A stretch of DNA of 64,000 nt from Fictibacillus phosphorivorans (GCF_001619875.1 NZ_LRFC01000023.1:558001-622000); one strand, 5' to 3'. Positions 26,031 to 36,077 are shown, counted from the first letter of the stretch. Notes: generated by a model not told the origin, from the letters alone. A program made the numbers and translations.

Positions 26031-27094
26031 TCCACTAATAGAAGTTCAGATGAAAAACCAGGACCGAGAGCAGCCATTACTCCCAGGTCTCCATCTTCTT
26101 TTTCTGTTTCCATAAACTTCTTTAGAACATAGAACACAGTTGCAGATGACATATTTCCATTTGACATTAACACATCTCTTGAAATATCTGTCTTAGATAA
26201 TGGGATCCCTAGAGCTTCAACATAAGCTTCAAGTACTTTCTTTCCGCCAGGATGAGCAATAAAATGTTTAATTTGTTCTCCGACAAGTTGATTTCTCTCC
26301 AAAAACTCGTCTACATTGGGTTTTAGCCATGTTCGGATCACATTCGGAATATCTCTTGAAAAAACAACATACAACCCCGTATCTTTTACTTCCCACCCCA
26401 TCACGTCTTCAGAATGTGGCTTTAAAGTAGACATCGTATCTTTTATATATGGATGTATTTCTGACGTCATAGCCGTATCGGATTCATCACCACAGATCAA
26501 TGCGCACGCAACACCATCCGCAAACAAAGATGTTCCAACTAAGTTGCTCTTTGATAGATCTTCGTGTTGAAACGTTAATGAGCATAACTCAACACTTAGA
26601 ACAAGTACATTTGACTTCGGATAAGCTTTGCAATAATCATAAGCTCTTGAGAAACCAGATGCTCCGCCAGCACAGCCCAACCCCCAAATAGGAATCCTTT
26701 TTGTATGGGGAGAAAAAGGGAGGATATTCATTATTCTTGCTTCTATGCTTGGTGTCGATAGGCCAGAGCTCGATATAAAAAAAATAGCATCAATATTATC
26801 GTATGATATGTTAAGTTTCTGATCTGATATACAATTTTCGATGCACGCTGCTCCTAAATTAGTGGCAAAATCTATGTATAAATCGTTTTTCTCTTGAAAG
26901 CTTCTTTTTTTCTTAAACCAATCGATAGGCATCGCAAAATACCGAGACTCGATCTCACCATTTTGAAATACTTTTAGTAAACGCTCGATATCTGAGAATG
27001 CATCTTGAAATAAGTTTCTCGCAAACGCCATCGTTTCATTTTGGGAAAGCTTGTGCGGCGGATTAATTGTTTCTACTGCTGCTATTCTTGGCAA
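26018..27094 (-). CDS. bpsA: Type III polyketide synthase, BpsA-like
   Basis: A 358-aa chalcone/stilbene-synthase-family enzyme with the full catalytic triad: Cys141 (GLGCAGGASG), His281 (FIAHPGGKK) and Asn314 (SNGNMSSATV). In B. subtilis, BpsA extends long-chain acyl-CoA with malonyl units to triketide and tetraketide pyrones. It is followed by and overlaps the methyltransferase bpsB. The unit lies between dacB and scpB, a site where B. subtilis has no such genes, so it may have moved here. An array of 20-bp repeats lies about 150 bases upstream. Confidence 0.92.
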   Translation of the reverse strand: MPRIAAVETINPPHKLSQNETMAFARNLFQDAFSDIERLLKVFQNGEIESRYFAMPIDWFKKKRSFQEKNDLYIDFATNLGAACIENCISDQKLNISYDNIDAIFFISSSGLSTPSIEARIMNILPFSPHTKRIPIWGLGCAGGASGFSRAYDYCKAYPKSNVLVLSVELCSLTFQHEDLSKSNLVGTSLFADGVACALICGDESDTAMTSEIHPYIKDTMSTLKPHSEDVMGWEVKDTGLYVVFSRDIPNVIRTWLKPNVDEFLERNQLVGEQIKHFIAHPGGKKVLEAYVEALGIPLSKTDISRDVLMSNGNMSSATVFYVLKKFMETEKEDGDLGVMAALGPGFSSELLLVEWRK

Positions 27095-27245
27095 TGATCT
27101 CTCTCCTTCTGCTGCATTTCCTTTTTTAGTAATTTACCCTTAAACAGCCTTTTAAAACGGGGAGCTTATTAATCCGTCTCTAGATGAATTGTAGTTCTCA
27201 GTTATAGGTTTCTCACCTACTGCACAGCTCGGGTAACTTTAAATT

Positions 27246-27334
27246 AGACCCAATAAATTGCGATTAGACTCAATAATTTTTATTTAGACTCAATAAATTC
27301 ATGTAAGACTCAATAAATTTGTAACAGACTCAAT
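27246..27334. repeat. Tandem array, period exactly 20 bp (array 1)
   Basis: AGACTCAAT recurs at 27246 (as AGACCCAAT), 27266, 27286, 27306 and 27326, each time usually followed by AAATT and five or six variable bases. The stretch 27095-27450 holds no gene, only this array and the terminator at its left end. Confidence 0.9.
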
Positions 27335-27426
27335 TCGGGAGATGCAATGCTAAAAGTCACTGCAACAGCGCTTGCTCAACAGAGAGTGATCACCTTGAAA
27401 CCGAAAGCAACACGTCTAAAAACAAA

Positions 27427-27452
27427 AAAACAGCCAAAAAAATGGCTGTTTT
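27427..27452 (-). terminator. Terminator after the scpAB unit
   Basis: AAAACAGCCA/TGGCTGTTTT stem, 6-base loop, then T run on the minus strand. Confidence 0.88.
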
Positions 27453-27822
27453 ACTTAACTATTTTCTTTAAAGTATTTAGATGAGATCTCAGAACATCTT
27501 TGTTTGGATTCAAAAATAAATTTCGAAATTCCTCATAGTTGTTTATATAGCTTCGTTTGCGCTTTAAATAAGCATCATTGCTGGTTAACGCAACAAGCGC
27601 AGCAATCTCTCGTATCTTGTAAGTATCCAAGTAACCTTTCCAAAAGTCATGCTGTGTTAATTCCTCTTGAAGTTTTTCTTCAAAATATCGAACATAAAGC
27701 AGGTGAAAAGTTTGAGTAATTCCGTTCGACTCATAAGTAGCTTCTGAACGGTTGAAAAAATCCTCTGATGTATTCGGCTTTTCTTTTTCTAACTCTATAC
27801 CATCAATATGCTGAATCAACAA
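27451..27822 (-). CDS. Conserved-looking hypothetical protein downstream of scpB
   Basis: A 123-aa soluble, mainly helical, charged protein. I do not recognise the family. The start is TTG at 27822, with AAGGAGGAG 7 bases ahead; the ATG inside that spacer is out of frame and stops at once. It begins 15 bases after the scpB stop and is followed by the operon terminator, so it is the last gene of scpA-scpB-orf. B. subtilis has ypuI at about this place, but I see no convincing likeness in length or motifs. Confidence 0.7.
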   Translation of the reverse strand: MLIQHIDGIELEKEKPNTSEDFFNRSEATYESNGITQTFHLLYVRYFEEKLQEELTQHDFWKGYLDTYKIREIAALVALTSNDAYLKRKRSYINNYEEFRNLFLNPNKDVLRSHLNTLKKIVK

Positions 27823-27836
27823 TGCATAACTCCTCC

Positions 27837-28430
27837 TTACCTATCATCCGTAGATAGTGATTCTTGAAACTTTGAAAAGAACAAATCCGCTTCTTGTTCA
27901 ACACTTTCTTCTTTAATGTTTTCCGGCAGCGGCGGCAATTCCTTAATGTTCTGCAGACCAAAGTGTTCTAAAAATGCTTTCGTAGTTCCGTAGAGGATCG
28001 CTCTTCCCGTACCCTCAGCCCTGCCAACTTCTTTTACAAGTCCTTTTGCAGATAAGGTATGCAGGGGTTTTTCTGTTTTCACACCTCTTACTTCTTCGAT
28101 CTCAGACCTCGTAATCGGCTGTTTATATGCAATTATTGCAAGCGTTTCAAGTGCAGCCTGTGATAGAGTGGAATGTCCCGGTGTCTCAACAAGACGTTCA
28201 TAATAGACCGCATGATCAGGCTTTGTTACAAATTGTAGGGATCCCGCATATTCCACAATAGCCATCCCTCTGTCTGGTTTTGCATAACTCTCCTTTAAAT
28301 CATCAATGATAAGATTTAATTCTTTGCTATCGATCTCCAGTACTTGGGCGATCTGCTTTCTATCAATTCCTTCGTCTCCACTGACAAAAAGCAATCCTTC
28401 GATAACTGCTTTTATTTCATTTCGTTCCAA
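27837..28430 (-). CDS. scpB: Chromosome condensation protein ScpB
   Basis: A 197-aa kleisin-associated protein with two winged-helix domains (about 1-80 and 85-165; for example TLSQAALETLAIIAYKQPIT). With ScpA and SMC it forms the bacterial condensin needed for chromosome segregation. It begins 6 bases after scpA. The acidic tail (170-197) is usual for the family. Confidence 0.95.
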   Translation of the reverse strand: MERNEIKAVIEGLLFVSGDEGIDRKQIAQVLEIDSKELNLIIDDLKESYAKPDRGMAIVEYAGSLQFVTKPDHAVYYERLVETPGHSTLSQAALETLAIIAYKQPITRSEIEEVRGVKTEKPLHTLSAKGLVKEVGRAEGTGRAILYGTTKAFLEHFGLQNIKELPPLPENIKEESVEQEADLFFSKFQESLSTDDR

Positions 28431-28436
28431 ATCGTA

Positions 28437-29177
28437 TTACTCCTCTAACATTGTTATATATATTTCACTAAAATGATCTTGTTGTTCACAATTGATGGAT
28501 TTTACTTTCATTAGTTCTAATATCGCAAGAAATGTGACAACCACGTGCTCTTTTGTGTTTTTATCGAACAGCTCTGTAAACTTTTTTCGTCCTCCAACTG
28601 ATTGAAGGGAACTTTTTATTTGTTCCATCCTTGTTTCAATAGGGATCTCTTGTCGCTCAATCGTCGTTCGCGGTGCACGCGTAACCTTTTCTTGAAAGAC
28701 TTTTTGCATGGCCTGCAACATATCATAAAGGGTTACATTCGTTACTTGTTTGGCCGTTTCTTCTTTTTCAAACTGACTCAGGTCCAGCGGCTGTCTTGTA
28801 TAAACCAAACTTCTTTGAGATTCCCTTTCTTTAAGTTCATCTGCAGCGTGTTTATACTTTCTATACTCTACAAGCCTTCTAACAAGTTCATCTCTCGGAT
28901 CTTCTTCCATCTCAAGTTCCATCTGGTTCTCAAACAATTCTTCTTCATGCTTTGGCAGCAACATTTTGCTTTTAATTGCTAAAAGAGTGGCTGCCATTAC
29001 TAAAAATTCACTTGCCACATCAAGTTTTAATTCTTTCATCGTATGTATATATTGAAGGTATTGCTCAGTGATAATAGCTACTGGAATATCATAAATATCC
29101 ACTTCGTAGGTTTGTATTAAATGAAGCAGTAAATCTAGCGGACCTTCAAATCCATCAAGCTTCACACTATATTGCAT
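28437..29177 (-). CDS. scpA: Chromosome condensation protein ScpA (kleisin)
   Basis: A 246-aa kleisin. The N-terminal SMC-neck-binding domain begins YSVKLDGFEGPLDLLLHLI, a charged linker occupies about 85-165, and the C-terminal winged helix (about 180-246) contacts the SMC head. It bridges the SMC dimer with ScpB. First gene of the scpAB unit, divergent from ypuF. Confidence 0.95.
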   Translation of the reverse strand: MQYSVKLDGFEGPLDLLLHLIQTYEVDIYDIPVAIITEQYLQYIHTMKELKLDVASEFLVMAATLLAIKSKMLLPKHEEELFENQMELEMEEDPRDELVRRLVEYRKYKHAADELKERESQRSLVYTRQPLDLSQFEKEETAKQVTNVTLYDMLQAMQKVFQEKVTRAPRTTIERQEIPIETRMEQIKSSLQSVGGRKKFTELFDKNTKEHVVVTFLAILELMKVKSINCEQQDHFSEIYITMLEE

Positions 29178-29311
29178 AACATTTCCCCAGTTTTTTCAGC
29201 ATTTTTGTATTATAAAATTATATCATATTTTGTTCTTATCGAGGTTTGTTTTTATTCACATGATGCATGTGGTAAACTTAAAATCGAGCTTAATAAGGGG
29301 CGTGAACGATT

Positions 29312-29824
29312 GTGACTTACCCAAAACCTTGGATTGAATACTTAATACATTTTCATAGAGATCAAGATTACTTTGAATGCCATGAAGTACTTGAAGAGCA
29401 TTGGAAGAACGAAGGAATGAAAGGTAATCTGTGGCCAGGACTCATTCAACTGGCTGTTGCACTCTATCATCAAAGGCGAGGTAATATGAACGGAGCAAGA
29501 AGAATGATTACGAGCGGATTACAAAAACTTCAAAAAGAAGAATTAGAATTAAAAGAACTTGGAATACAAACACAGCCATTTTTTGAACTGATAAGAGATA
29601 GAAAAGAAAAAATCGAGCTAGAGCAACCTTTCGAACCAATTACACTGCCCCTGACTACGGAATTATTACAAAAATGCTTATTTGAAGCAAATGCAACGGA
29701 AGAAAATTGGTTCACACATACTCTGACAGATACGAGCATCGTTCATAAGCATTCCTTAAGAGATCGCACCTCTGTTATTGATGAACGAAACAGACAAAAA
29801 ATAATGAAAAATAGGATTTTATAA
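29312..29824 (+). CDS. ypuF: DUF309 protein YpuF
   Basis: A 170-aa protein. The DUF309 core (about 5-100) carries FHRDQDYFECHEVLEEHWK and LIQLAVALYHQRRGN. The conserved His/Glu residues suggest a small metal-binding helical bundle, but the function is unknown. GTG start after AAGGGGCGTG. Divergent from scpA, as in B. subtilis. The last 70 residues are less conserved in pattern. Confidence 0.85.
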   Translation: MTYPKPWIEYLIHFHRDQDYFECHEVLEEHWKNEGMKGNLWPGLIQLAVALYHQRRGNMNGARRMITSGLQKLQKEELELKELGIQTQPFFELIRDRKEKIELEQPFEPITLPLTTELLQKCLFEANATEENWFTHTLTDTSIVHKHSLRDRTSVIDERNRQKIMKNRIL

Positions 29825-29843
29825 AGAAGCTCTTTATTAATTT

Positions 29844-29930
29844 GCCAAGTTTCAGCTGTAATTCAGCCAATCTCATGATTAATTTGACTAATATCATGAT
29901 TATTTTGACCAATTTTAATGATATATCGAC
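29844..29930. repeat. Tandem array, period 20-22 bp (array 2)
   Basis: Units beginning GCCAA/GACTAA/GACCAA/GACGAG start at 29844, 29866, 29886, 29907 and 29928. Units 2 and 3 share ATCATGATTA. The array lies between the convergent ypuF and ppiB genes. Confidence 0.75.
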
Positions 29931-29980
29931 GAGTCGACAATATTCATCAATTCTCATTTATCTGTGAATCCTTCTATACA

Positions 29981-30016
29981 GAAAAAGCTCCGGAAATATT
30001 CTCCCGGAGCTTTTTC
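29981..30016. terminator. ppiB terminator
   Basis: A perfect 13-bp stem (GAAAAAGCTCCGG/CCGGAGCTTTTTC) with a 10-base loop. It can act in both directions between ypuF and ppiB. Confidence 0.88.
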
Positions 30017-30028
30017 TTCATATTGGAA

Positions 30029-30463
30029 TTATTCTTCCCAAACTTTAACTTCTTTCATTACATCGCCTTGTTTAATACGAAGTACTGTTTCCATGCCTTC
30101 GGTAACTTGTCCGAACACAGTGTGCACACCGTTTAAGTGAGGCTGTGGCTCGTGAACGATAAAGAATTGGCTTCCACCTGTATCGCGGCCAGCATGTGCC
30201 ATAGAAAGAGAACCAGCTACGTGCTTATGCGGGTTTCCTTCTGTTTCACAAGGAATAGAATAACCAGGGCCGCCAGCTCCTGTTCCTGTTGGATCTCCAC
30301 CTTGAGCTACAAAACCAGGAATTACACGGTGGAATGTTACACCATTATAAAATCCTTCGTTTGCAAGTTTTTCAAAGTTTTCTACTGTTCCTGGTGCTTC
30401 TTCTTGGAACAATTCAAAAAGTATTTTTTCGCCGTTTTCAAATTCAATTGAACCTTTTTTCAT
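30029..30463 (-). CDS. ppiB: Peptidyl-prolyl cis-trans isomerase (cyclophilin) PpiB
   Basis: A 144-aa cytosolic cyclophilin that speeds proline isomerisation during folding. Active-site motifs are [35 protein letters not shown] and VFGQVTEG. The start at 30463 is set by AAGGAGG ahead of it and gives the usual length; the frame runs on to 30502 without a better site. Confidence 0.95.
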   Translation of the reverse strand: MKKGSIEFENGEKILFELFQEEAPGTVENFEKLANEGFYNGVTFHRVIPGFVAQGGDPTGTGAGGPGYSIPCETEGNPHKHVAGSLSMAHAGRDTGGSQFFIVHEPQPHLNGVHTVFGQVTEGMETVLRIKQGDVMKEVKVWEE

Positions 30464-30534
30464 AAAAAACAGGCCTCCTTCTAACTTCATTACAACTACC
30501 ATTGTACGGTTAAATGATTGCTCCGTAAACTAAT

Positions 30535-31857
30535 TTACACAAAAACATTTGTTTTTAACGGGATATCATTCTTAATAAGATCTTCATAAGTTTCACGCTT
30601 GACGACAAGTTGTTCCTCGCCGTTCTCAACAAACACAACAGCAGGCCGTTGAATACGGTTATAATTGCTTGCCATGCTATATCCGTATGCTCCTGTACAT
30701 GATACCGCTAAGTAATCGTTATCTGTTACTATAGGCAGATCAATATCCCAAATCAGCATATCTCCGCTCTCACAGCATTTCCCTGCAATGGATACGGTTT
30801 GTGCAGGCTTTTCGTTCATTTTATTGGCAACATATGCTTCGTATTTTGCTTGATAGAGTGCTGGACGAATGTTATCGGTCATTCCACCGTCAACAGAAAC
30901 ATAATGCCTGACGCCTTCAATCTCTTTTTGCGAACCGATTGAGTAAATCGTCGTTCCTGCGTCACCTACAAGCGACCGGCCTGGTTCAATCCACAACTCC
31001 GGTAAATCTCTTCCTTCAAAACGACGCATCTGTTTTCCCACTTCATCAATCATAGCCGTTACATACTGTTCTGGTGCGAGCGGTGTATCTTCAGAAGTAT
31101 ATTGGATACCAAAACCTCCACCAAGGTTTACAACTTCTGGAAAATACTTGAAGCTCTCTTCCCATTTTTTAAAGTGGCTAAATAGCTTTTCAATCGCGAG
31201 TGTAAAACCCTCTGTTTCAAAAATTTGCGAGCCGATATGGCAATGAATGCCTAGGACACGAAATCCTTCAAAAGCAAGAACATCCTCTAGCGCCTTATCA
31301 GCCTGGCCGTTGCCTAAGTCAAAACCAAATTTAGAATCTTCCTGGCCGGTAATGATGTAATCATGTGTATGTGCTTCAATACCTGGAGTAAGTCGTAATA
31401 AAATGTTTACTTTTTTATCGAGTTTACTGCTTATCATTTTTAGCAGTGAAATCTCAAAAAAGTTATCAACGACAATACATCCCACTCCAGCATTAAGAGC
31501 AAACTCTAACTCTTCATAGCTCTTATTGTTTCCATGAAAATGGATTCGTTCTGCTGGAAACTCTGCTTGAAGGGCCGTAAAGAGCTCTCCTCCTGAAACC
31601 ACGTCTAGACTTAATCCTTCTTGTTCGATCAGTTGAAACATGGCAATGGAAGAGAACGCTTTTGAGGCGTAAGCGACTTGGAAGCCCACCCCTTTTTCTT
31701 GGAATGCTCTCTTAAAACCTCTTGCTCTATTTTTAATTAGAGATACGTCATACAGATATAGTGGTGTGCCGTATTTCTTTGCAAGTTCAACCGTATCTGT
31801 ACCACCTATCCATAGATGATGATTTTGTCCAATTTGTGCTGTACCGTGTAAATTCAC
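30535..31857 (-). CDS. lysA: Diaminopimelate decarboxylase
   Basis: A 440-aa PLP enzyme that converts meso-diaminopimelate to lysine. VAYASKAFSS carries the PLP lysine, and HCHIGSQI, GGGFGI, EPGRSLVGDAG and CCESGDML are the alanine-racemase-fold landmarks. GTG start at 31857, with GAGGGG 8 bases ahead, matches the B. subtilis N-terminus (LHGT). The gene is directly behind a lysine riboswitch, so lysine shuts it off by termination. Confidence 0.95.
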   Translation of the reverse strand: MNLHGTAQIGQNHHLWIGGTDTVELAKKYGTPLYLYDVSLIKNRARGFKRAFQEKGVGFQVAYASKAFSSIAMFQLIEQEGLSLDVVSGGELFTALQAEFPAERIHFHGNNKSYEELEFALNAGVGCIVVDNFFEISLLKMISSKLDKKVNILLRLTPGIEAHTHDYIITGQEDSKFGFDLGNGQADKALEDVLAFEGFRVLGIHCHIGSQIFETEGFTLAIEKLFSHFKKWEESFKYFPEVVNLGGGFGIQYTSEDTPLAPEQYVTAMIDEVGKQMRRFEGRDLPELWIEPGRSLVGDAGTTIYSIGSQKEIEGVRHYVSVDGGMTDNIRPALYQAKYEAYVANKMNEKPAQTVSIAGKCCESGDMLIWDIDLPIVTDNDYLAVSCTGAYGYSMASNYNRIQRPAVVFVENGEEQLVVKRETYEDLIKNDIPLKTNVFV

Positions 31858-31903
31858 AAAAAATCCCCTCTCGTTGTTGATAGAGAATTCAATCCCGACA
31901 AAT

Positions 31904-31935
31904 ACAAAAGACAGCCGCAACTAAGGCAGGCTGTC
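31904..31935 (-). terminator. Lysine-riboswitch terminator
   Basis: GACAGCC/GGCTGTC stem, 12-base loop, then TTTTG on the minus strand. It lies between the aptamer and the lysA start, 46 bases from the latter. Confidence 0.8.
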
Positions 31936-32135
31936 ATAACCGTACCCTCATGTCGGAATAGCTCTCCACTACTGTTGTAGTGACAGTCCGTTGCTTCTTA
32001 AGCAGCGGCCCAGCATAAAAAGTGATGGATCTCTTTTTACACTTCGGCAAATTGACCTTTCAACATATTTCATCGTCATCCACAAACTCCATATGCTACT
32101 CATTCGTTTTGCGCCTCTACCTCATATGAGGCATA
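31936..32135 (-). ncRNA. Lysine riboswitch (L box)
   Basis: Minus-strand elements in order: GAGGTAGAGGCGC, a GATGACGATGA-type segment, GAAAGGTC, TTTGCCGAAG, GGGCCGCTG, GGACTGTCACT and AGTGGAGAGCTA, with an AT-rich closing stem. These are the conserved blocks of the L-box aptamer. It precedes lysA and a terminator. Ends are approximate. Confidence 0.93.
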
Positions 32136-32186
32136 TATAATTAGTTATGAATTTAACACAATTTTCAACAATCAGCAAGGGACAGA

Positions 32187-33662
32187 TTAATTAGTCGGCT
32201 GTTTTTTGGTGTTTTGCGGATGAACAATGCTCGGCCGCACTTTAGATAATGGAACAGCGATCCGAATAACAATTTGCATAAAGGCCTTTGGGTTAAAAGG
32301 AATGAGCGGCCATAAATAAGGTGTGTTCAAATTCTTGATCGTTGACATGTATAGAATCATGATTGTAAATCCAATGATAAACCCCGGAACTTTAAAGAGC
32401 ATCACCATTACAATTAAGAAGAGCCTCAGAACTTTGTTTGCGATACTGAGCTCATAGCTTGGTGTTGAGAATGATCCAATCGCTGCTATCGCTACATATA
32501 ATATAACTTCTGGCACGAACAAACCAACATCGATCGCAATCTGGCCGATCAACACTGCAGCGATCAGACCCATGGCGGTGGAGAGGGCACTTGGTGTATG
32601 GATGGCAGCGAGCCGCAAGATATCAATTCCAATCTCTGCAAAAATGATCTGTAAAAACAAGGGAATGTTGGTTGTTTTATTTGGCCCAATAAAATCAATA
32701 AAAGGCGGCAGCAGCTCTTTTTCCATCGAAAACAATAGCCACATAGGAACTAGAAAAACAGAAGCGAGCATTCCCGTGAAACGTGTCCACCTTAAAAAAG
32801 CACCAATAAAAGGGGTCTGTCTATACTCTTCTGCATGCTGAACATGATGGAAGAGTGTAGTAGGGGTAATAATAACACTCGGTGATGTATCTGTGATGAT
32901 CAATACATGCCCTTCCATAAGATGCTGAGCTGCAACGTCTGGCCGCTCTGTATATCGGACTAAAGGAAACGGATTCCAGCCTTGTTTCACAATAAATTCT
33001 TCGATCGTTTTGTCTGCCATCGGTATTCCGTCGATATCTATTGAACTGAGTTCTTGTCTGATCAGATCAACGAGCCCCGGATCTGCAACGTCCTGAATAT
33101 AGGATAGACATACATCCGTTTTAGAACGTTCTCCAACTTGCATAATTTCGTGTCTTAAACGCTCATCGCGAATACGTCTTCTCGTAAGAGCTGTGTTAAT
33201 GATAATGTTCTCCGTATAACCGTCACGAGCACCTCTGACAACCTTCTCGATATCCGGTTCTTCTGGTGATCGTCCCGGGTAACTCCTTACGTCTACAACA
33301 AATGCTTCTTCTTCACCGTCAACAAAGATAACGATCAATCCTGAAAGCATGCGGTCTACGGCTTCATCTAAAGATTTTGTGAGCTCCACTTGCTGATGAG
33401 CCAGATGATTATGTACAAGATCTTTAACTTTGCTAGGTGATCTATGACCGTGATCCATATCCATTAGCTCACGATAGATCATAATAATAAATTCACTGTC
33501 ACAAAGACCTGTACAATAATAAAGCTGCAGTTCTTTTTTTAGTACAAATATCTTTCTGACCCCAACGTCAAAACTTACGCCGATCCCAAGACGGTCTTTT
33601 AAGAACTTTTCCGTATCATGAATATTTTTACTGATTGGCGTCTTATTTTTGTCGTTTCCCAC
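32187..33662 (-). CDS. spoVAF: Spore germinant-receptor A-like protein SpoVAF
   Basis: A 491-aa membrane protein of the GerA A-subunit family, with a cytosolic N-terminal domain (about 1-290), four or more membrane segments (about 290-440) and a short tail. Segments [18 protein letters not shown] and [15 protein letters not shown]-like stretches are typical. It is the last gene of the spoVA operon and helps release of spore-core dipicolinate during germination. GTG start after AAAGGAGCG; it overlaps spoVAEa by 20 bases. Confidence 0.93.
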   Translation of the reverse strand: MGNDKNKTPISKNIHDTEKFLKDRLGIGVSFDVGVRKIFVLKKELQLYYCTGLCDSEFIIMIYRELMDMDHGHRSPSKVKDLVHNHLAHQQVELTKSLDEAVDRMLSGLIVIFVDGEEEAFVVDVRSYPGRSPEEPDIEKVVRGARDGYTENIIINTALTRRRIRDERLRHEIMQVGERSKTDVCLSYIQDVADPGLVDLIRQELSSIDIDGIPMADKTIEEFIVKQGWNPFPLVRYTERPDVAAQHLMEGHVLIITDTSPSVIITPTTLFHHVQHAEEYRQTPFIGAFLRWTRFTGMLASVFLVPMWLLFSMEKELLPPFIDFIGPNKTTNIPLFLQIIFAEIGIDILRLAAIHTPSALSTAMGLIAAVLIGQIAIDVGLFVPEVILYVAIAAIGSFSTPSYELSIANKVLRLFLIVMVMLFKVPGFIIGFTIMILYMSTIKNLNTPYLWPLIPFNPKAFMQIVIRIAVPLSKVRPSIVHPQNTKKQPTN

Positions 33663-34221
33663 TTGATTCGCTCCTTTCTAAAATTAGTTTAATGGCTTTA
33701 ACCGTGATCGGAGCACCTTTTTCCACAGCATCAAAACCTGACATTTTACCGATGTCCCCGATTCCTACTACTAATGGCAGATTCAGTTCATCGAGTATGT
33801 ACACGGTATCCCCATTTATTCTTCCTGTTTCTAAATCTGGCAGCCCGCTCTTATCAATGCCAAACTCTGTGAGTTCACCATATCTATCTATCGAGCAATG
33901 CACTTTCGTCCACTCAGCAAAATGAGTCTTTGAAGCGACAGCTACCGCACCGATCACATCAATGTCTTTTTGCTTATGAATGAATCTCATGGCATGTTCT
34001 CCGGGTCCCTCTCCTTTAAAACCACAGTCATCAAACATGACGAGTACAGGATCATTCGGTGTTGTTCGGATCATTTCAACAAGTTCTTCACCGCTCTTTT
34101 TGGATGGATTTCCCCATGATTGCGAAATACAACGACCGCCAACTTGTTCTGCAGCATATTCAACAACCCGCAATGCATAGAGATCTCCATCTGTTATAAA
34201 AATGACCCGTTTTTTCACCAT
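33643..34221 (-). CDS. spoVAEA: Stage V sporulation protein SpoVAEa
   Basis: A 192-aa soluble protein of the SpoVAEa family ([37 protein letters not shown]). Despite the name it has no membrane segments. Part of the spoVA unit, between spoVAEb and spoVAF. The start at 34221 follows AGGGGTGA; the frame to 34242 would overlap spoVAEb without a better site. Confidence 0.92.
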   Translation of the reverse strand: MVKKRVIFITDGDLYALRVVEYAAEQVGGRCISQSWGNPSKKSGEELVEMIRTTPNDPVLVMFDDCGFKGEGPGEHAMRFIHKQKDIDVIGAVAVASKTHFAEWTKVHCSIDRYGELTEFGIDKSGLPDLETGRINGDTVYILDELNLPLVVGIGDIGKMSGFDAVEKGAPITVKAIKLILERSESSGKRQK

Positions 34222-34225
34222 AGAA

Positions 34226-34576
34226 TCACCCCTTTGGTTCAAAAATGACTGCTACTAAAAATCCAAACAAGATGGCCGAAGAAATACCTGCAGATGTTAG
34301 CTCAAAGATCCCCATCGCAATTCCTATGAAACCATGTTCGTCAGCTGCTGCCATCGCACCATGAAGAAGAGAATGACCAAAGCTTGTAATTGGAACGGTA
34401 GCACCCGCTCCTGCAAACTTGATTAAATTATCATAGATGCCAAATGCGTCAAGAAGAGCGCCGATTACAACAAATGAAGTGGTTACATGTGCCGGTGTTA
34501 ATTTCAATATATCCATCATCAGCTGACCAACAACGCAAATGGCGCCTCCTATTACAAATGCCCAGAAAAATTCCAT
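34226..34576 (-). CDS. spoVAEB: Stage V sporulation protein SpoVAEb
   Basis: A 116-aa membrane protein with four hydrophobic segments. The [20 protein letters not shown] loop also occurs, in similar form, in SpoVAC, and the two are related. It is a component of the channel that moves dipicolinate across the inner spore membrane. RBS AGGAGG. It starts 2 bases after the spoVAD stop. Confidence 0.94.
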   Translation of the reverse strand: MEFFWAFVIGGAICVVGQLMMDILKLTPAHVTTSFVVIGALLDAFGIYDNLIKFAGAGATVPITSFGHSLLHGAMAAADEHGFIGIAMGIFELTSAGISSAILFGFLVAVIFEPKG

Positions 34577-34577
34577 G

Positions 34578-35594
34578 TTATTGTCCTCCTTCCGCCCGCT
34601 CTAGAACAACTCCGTGAGCAACCGTTGGAATGCTTTCTTTTTGTTGAACCATCACCGGGTTTAATAGTGCTCCTGTTGCGACCATTAGAACTTTTTTTAG
34701 ATTCCCTTTTCGGATCTCATCCAGGATATATCCATACGTGACAACAGCAGAGCATGCACAGCCGCTTCCGCCAGCGAACACCTGCTGATCCGAGCGATAG
34801 ATCATCAGCCCGCAATCCCGATGGTTATCTGAAACATCATAGCCCTGTTCTTTTAGCAGCATTTTTACAATCGGTGCACCGACACCTGAAAGATCTCCTG
34901 TAGCGATTAAGTCATACTCATTTGGTTCAACATTCATTTCTTTAAAATGAGCAGCAATCGTGTCAGCCGCTGCCGGTGCCATCGCAGAACCCATATCAAA
35001 AGGATCTTTTATCCCTAAGTCAACAACTTTTCCAACTGTTGCTGATGTAATCTTAATATCAGAGACCTCTTTGCTCACAAGCGCTGCACCTGCACCTGTT
35101 ACGGTAAATGTAGCTGTATCTGGTTTTTGTCCGCCATATTCTGTTGGGTATCTAAACTGTCTTTCGGCTGTTGCATTGTGTGAACTAACGGCTGCCACAA
35201 CCCTGTTAGCGTAACCGCCATCTACCAATGCTGCGCCTAACGCTAAAGATTCCATAGAAGTTGAACAAGCCCCGAATACCCCTAAGTAGGGGATACCGTT
35301 CCCTCGCGCTGTATAGTTAGCCGATACGATCTGGTTAAGCAGATCTCCCGCCAATAAAAAATTGATATCCTCAGGCTTCATCTTTACTTTTTGTAAACAT
35401 GCATTGATCGCATCTTCCATCAGCTGCCTTTCAGCAAGCTCCCAGTTCTTTTGACCACAATGAAGGTTGTTATATGTTTTATCGAAGTAACTGCCTAATG
35501 GACCTTCACTTTCCATCGGACCAACGGCAGTTCCTGCTGCATTTAGATACACATTATTCGCAAACTTCCACGTCTGTCTTCCTAATAAATTCAT
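34578..35594 (-). CDS. spoVAD: Stage V sporulation protein SpoVAD
   Basis: A 338-aa protein with a thiolase-like (ketoacyl synthase) fold but no enzymatic role known; in B. subtilis it binds dipicolinic acid at the inner spore membrane. [20 protein letters not shown] holds the vestigial nucleophile-elbow cysteine. The start at 35594 has AAGGAGTG ahead; the GTG three codons upstream lies inside that site. Length equals that of B. subtilis. Confidence 0.95.
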   Translation of the reverse strand: MNLLGRQTWKFANNVYLNAAGTAVGPMESEGPLGSYFDKTYNNLHCGQKNWELAERQLMEDAINACLQKVKMKPEDINFLLAGDLLNQIVSANYTARGNGIPYLGVFGACSTSMESLALGAALVDGGYANRVVAAVSSHNATAERQFRYPTEYGGQKPDTATFTVTGAGAALVSKEVSDIKITSATVGKVVDLGIKDPFDMGSAMAPAAADTIAAHFKEMNVEPNEYDLIATGDLSGVGAPIVKMLLKEQGYDVSDNHRDCGLMIYRSDQQVFAGGSGCACSAVVTYGYILDEIRKGNLKKVLMVATGALLNPVMVQQKESIPTVAHGVVLERAEGGQ

Positions 35595-35606
35595 GTTTCC
35601 CACTCC

Positions 35607-36062
35607 TTATATCACATGCTGAAAGATATACCGAATCATCCCAAAAACATAAGCGGCTACTGCACCAAATACGATTACAGCTCCTGCTAACTTAAACAGA
35701 TTTGTAGCCACTCCAAGAACGAGCCCTTCGCTCTTATGTTCTAAAGCAGCACTCGTTACTGCGTTTGCAAAACCTGTTACGGGAACTACTGAACCCGCCC
35801 CAGCAAACTGGCCGATCTTATCATAAACACCTAATCCTGTTAATAGAGCTGCAATTAGTATGAGAGTTGCAACAGTTGGGTTTCCAGCCGTCTCTTGTGA
35901 AAAATTAAAGAATTCCATATAAAAGTTTTGAATCGCTTGACCGATCACACAGATTAAGCCGCCTACTAAAAATGCTTTTAAACAATTTAAAACATAAGGA
36001 GGTTTAGGCTGAATCGGTTTGATTTTTTTTGCATATGCTTGCTGTTCTTCTTTTGTTGCCAT
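35607..36062 (-). CDS. spoVAC: Stage V sporulation protein SpoVAC
   Basis: A 151-aa protein with about four membrane segments. AGAGSVVPVTGFANAVTSAA parallels the SpoVAEb loop. In B. subtilis SpoVAC forms a mechanosensitive channel during germination and is part of the dipicolinate release path. It lies 12 bases ahead of spoVAD. Confidence 0.94.
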   Translation of the reverse strand: MATKEEQQAYAKKIKPIQPKPPYVLNCLKAFLVGGLICVIGQAIQNFYMEFFNFSQETAGNPTVATLILIAALLTGLGVYDKIGQFAGAGSVVPVTGFANAVTSAALEHKSEGLVLGVATNLFKLAGAVIVFGAVAAYVFGMIRYIFQHVI

Positions 36063-36077
36063 AAAACACTCACATCC

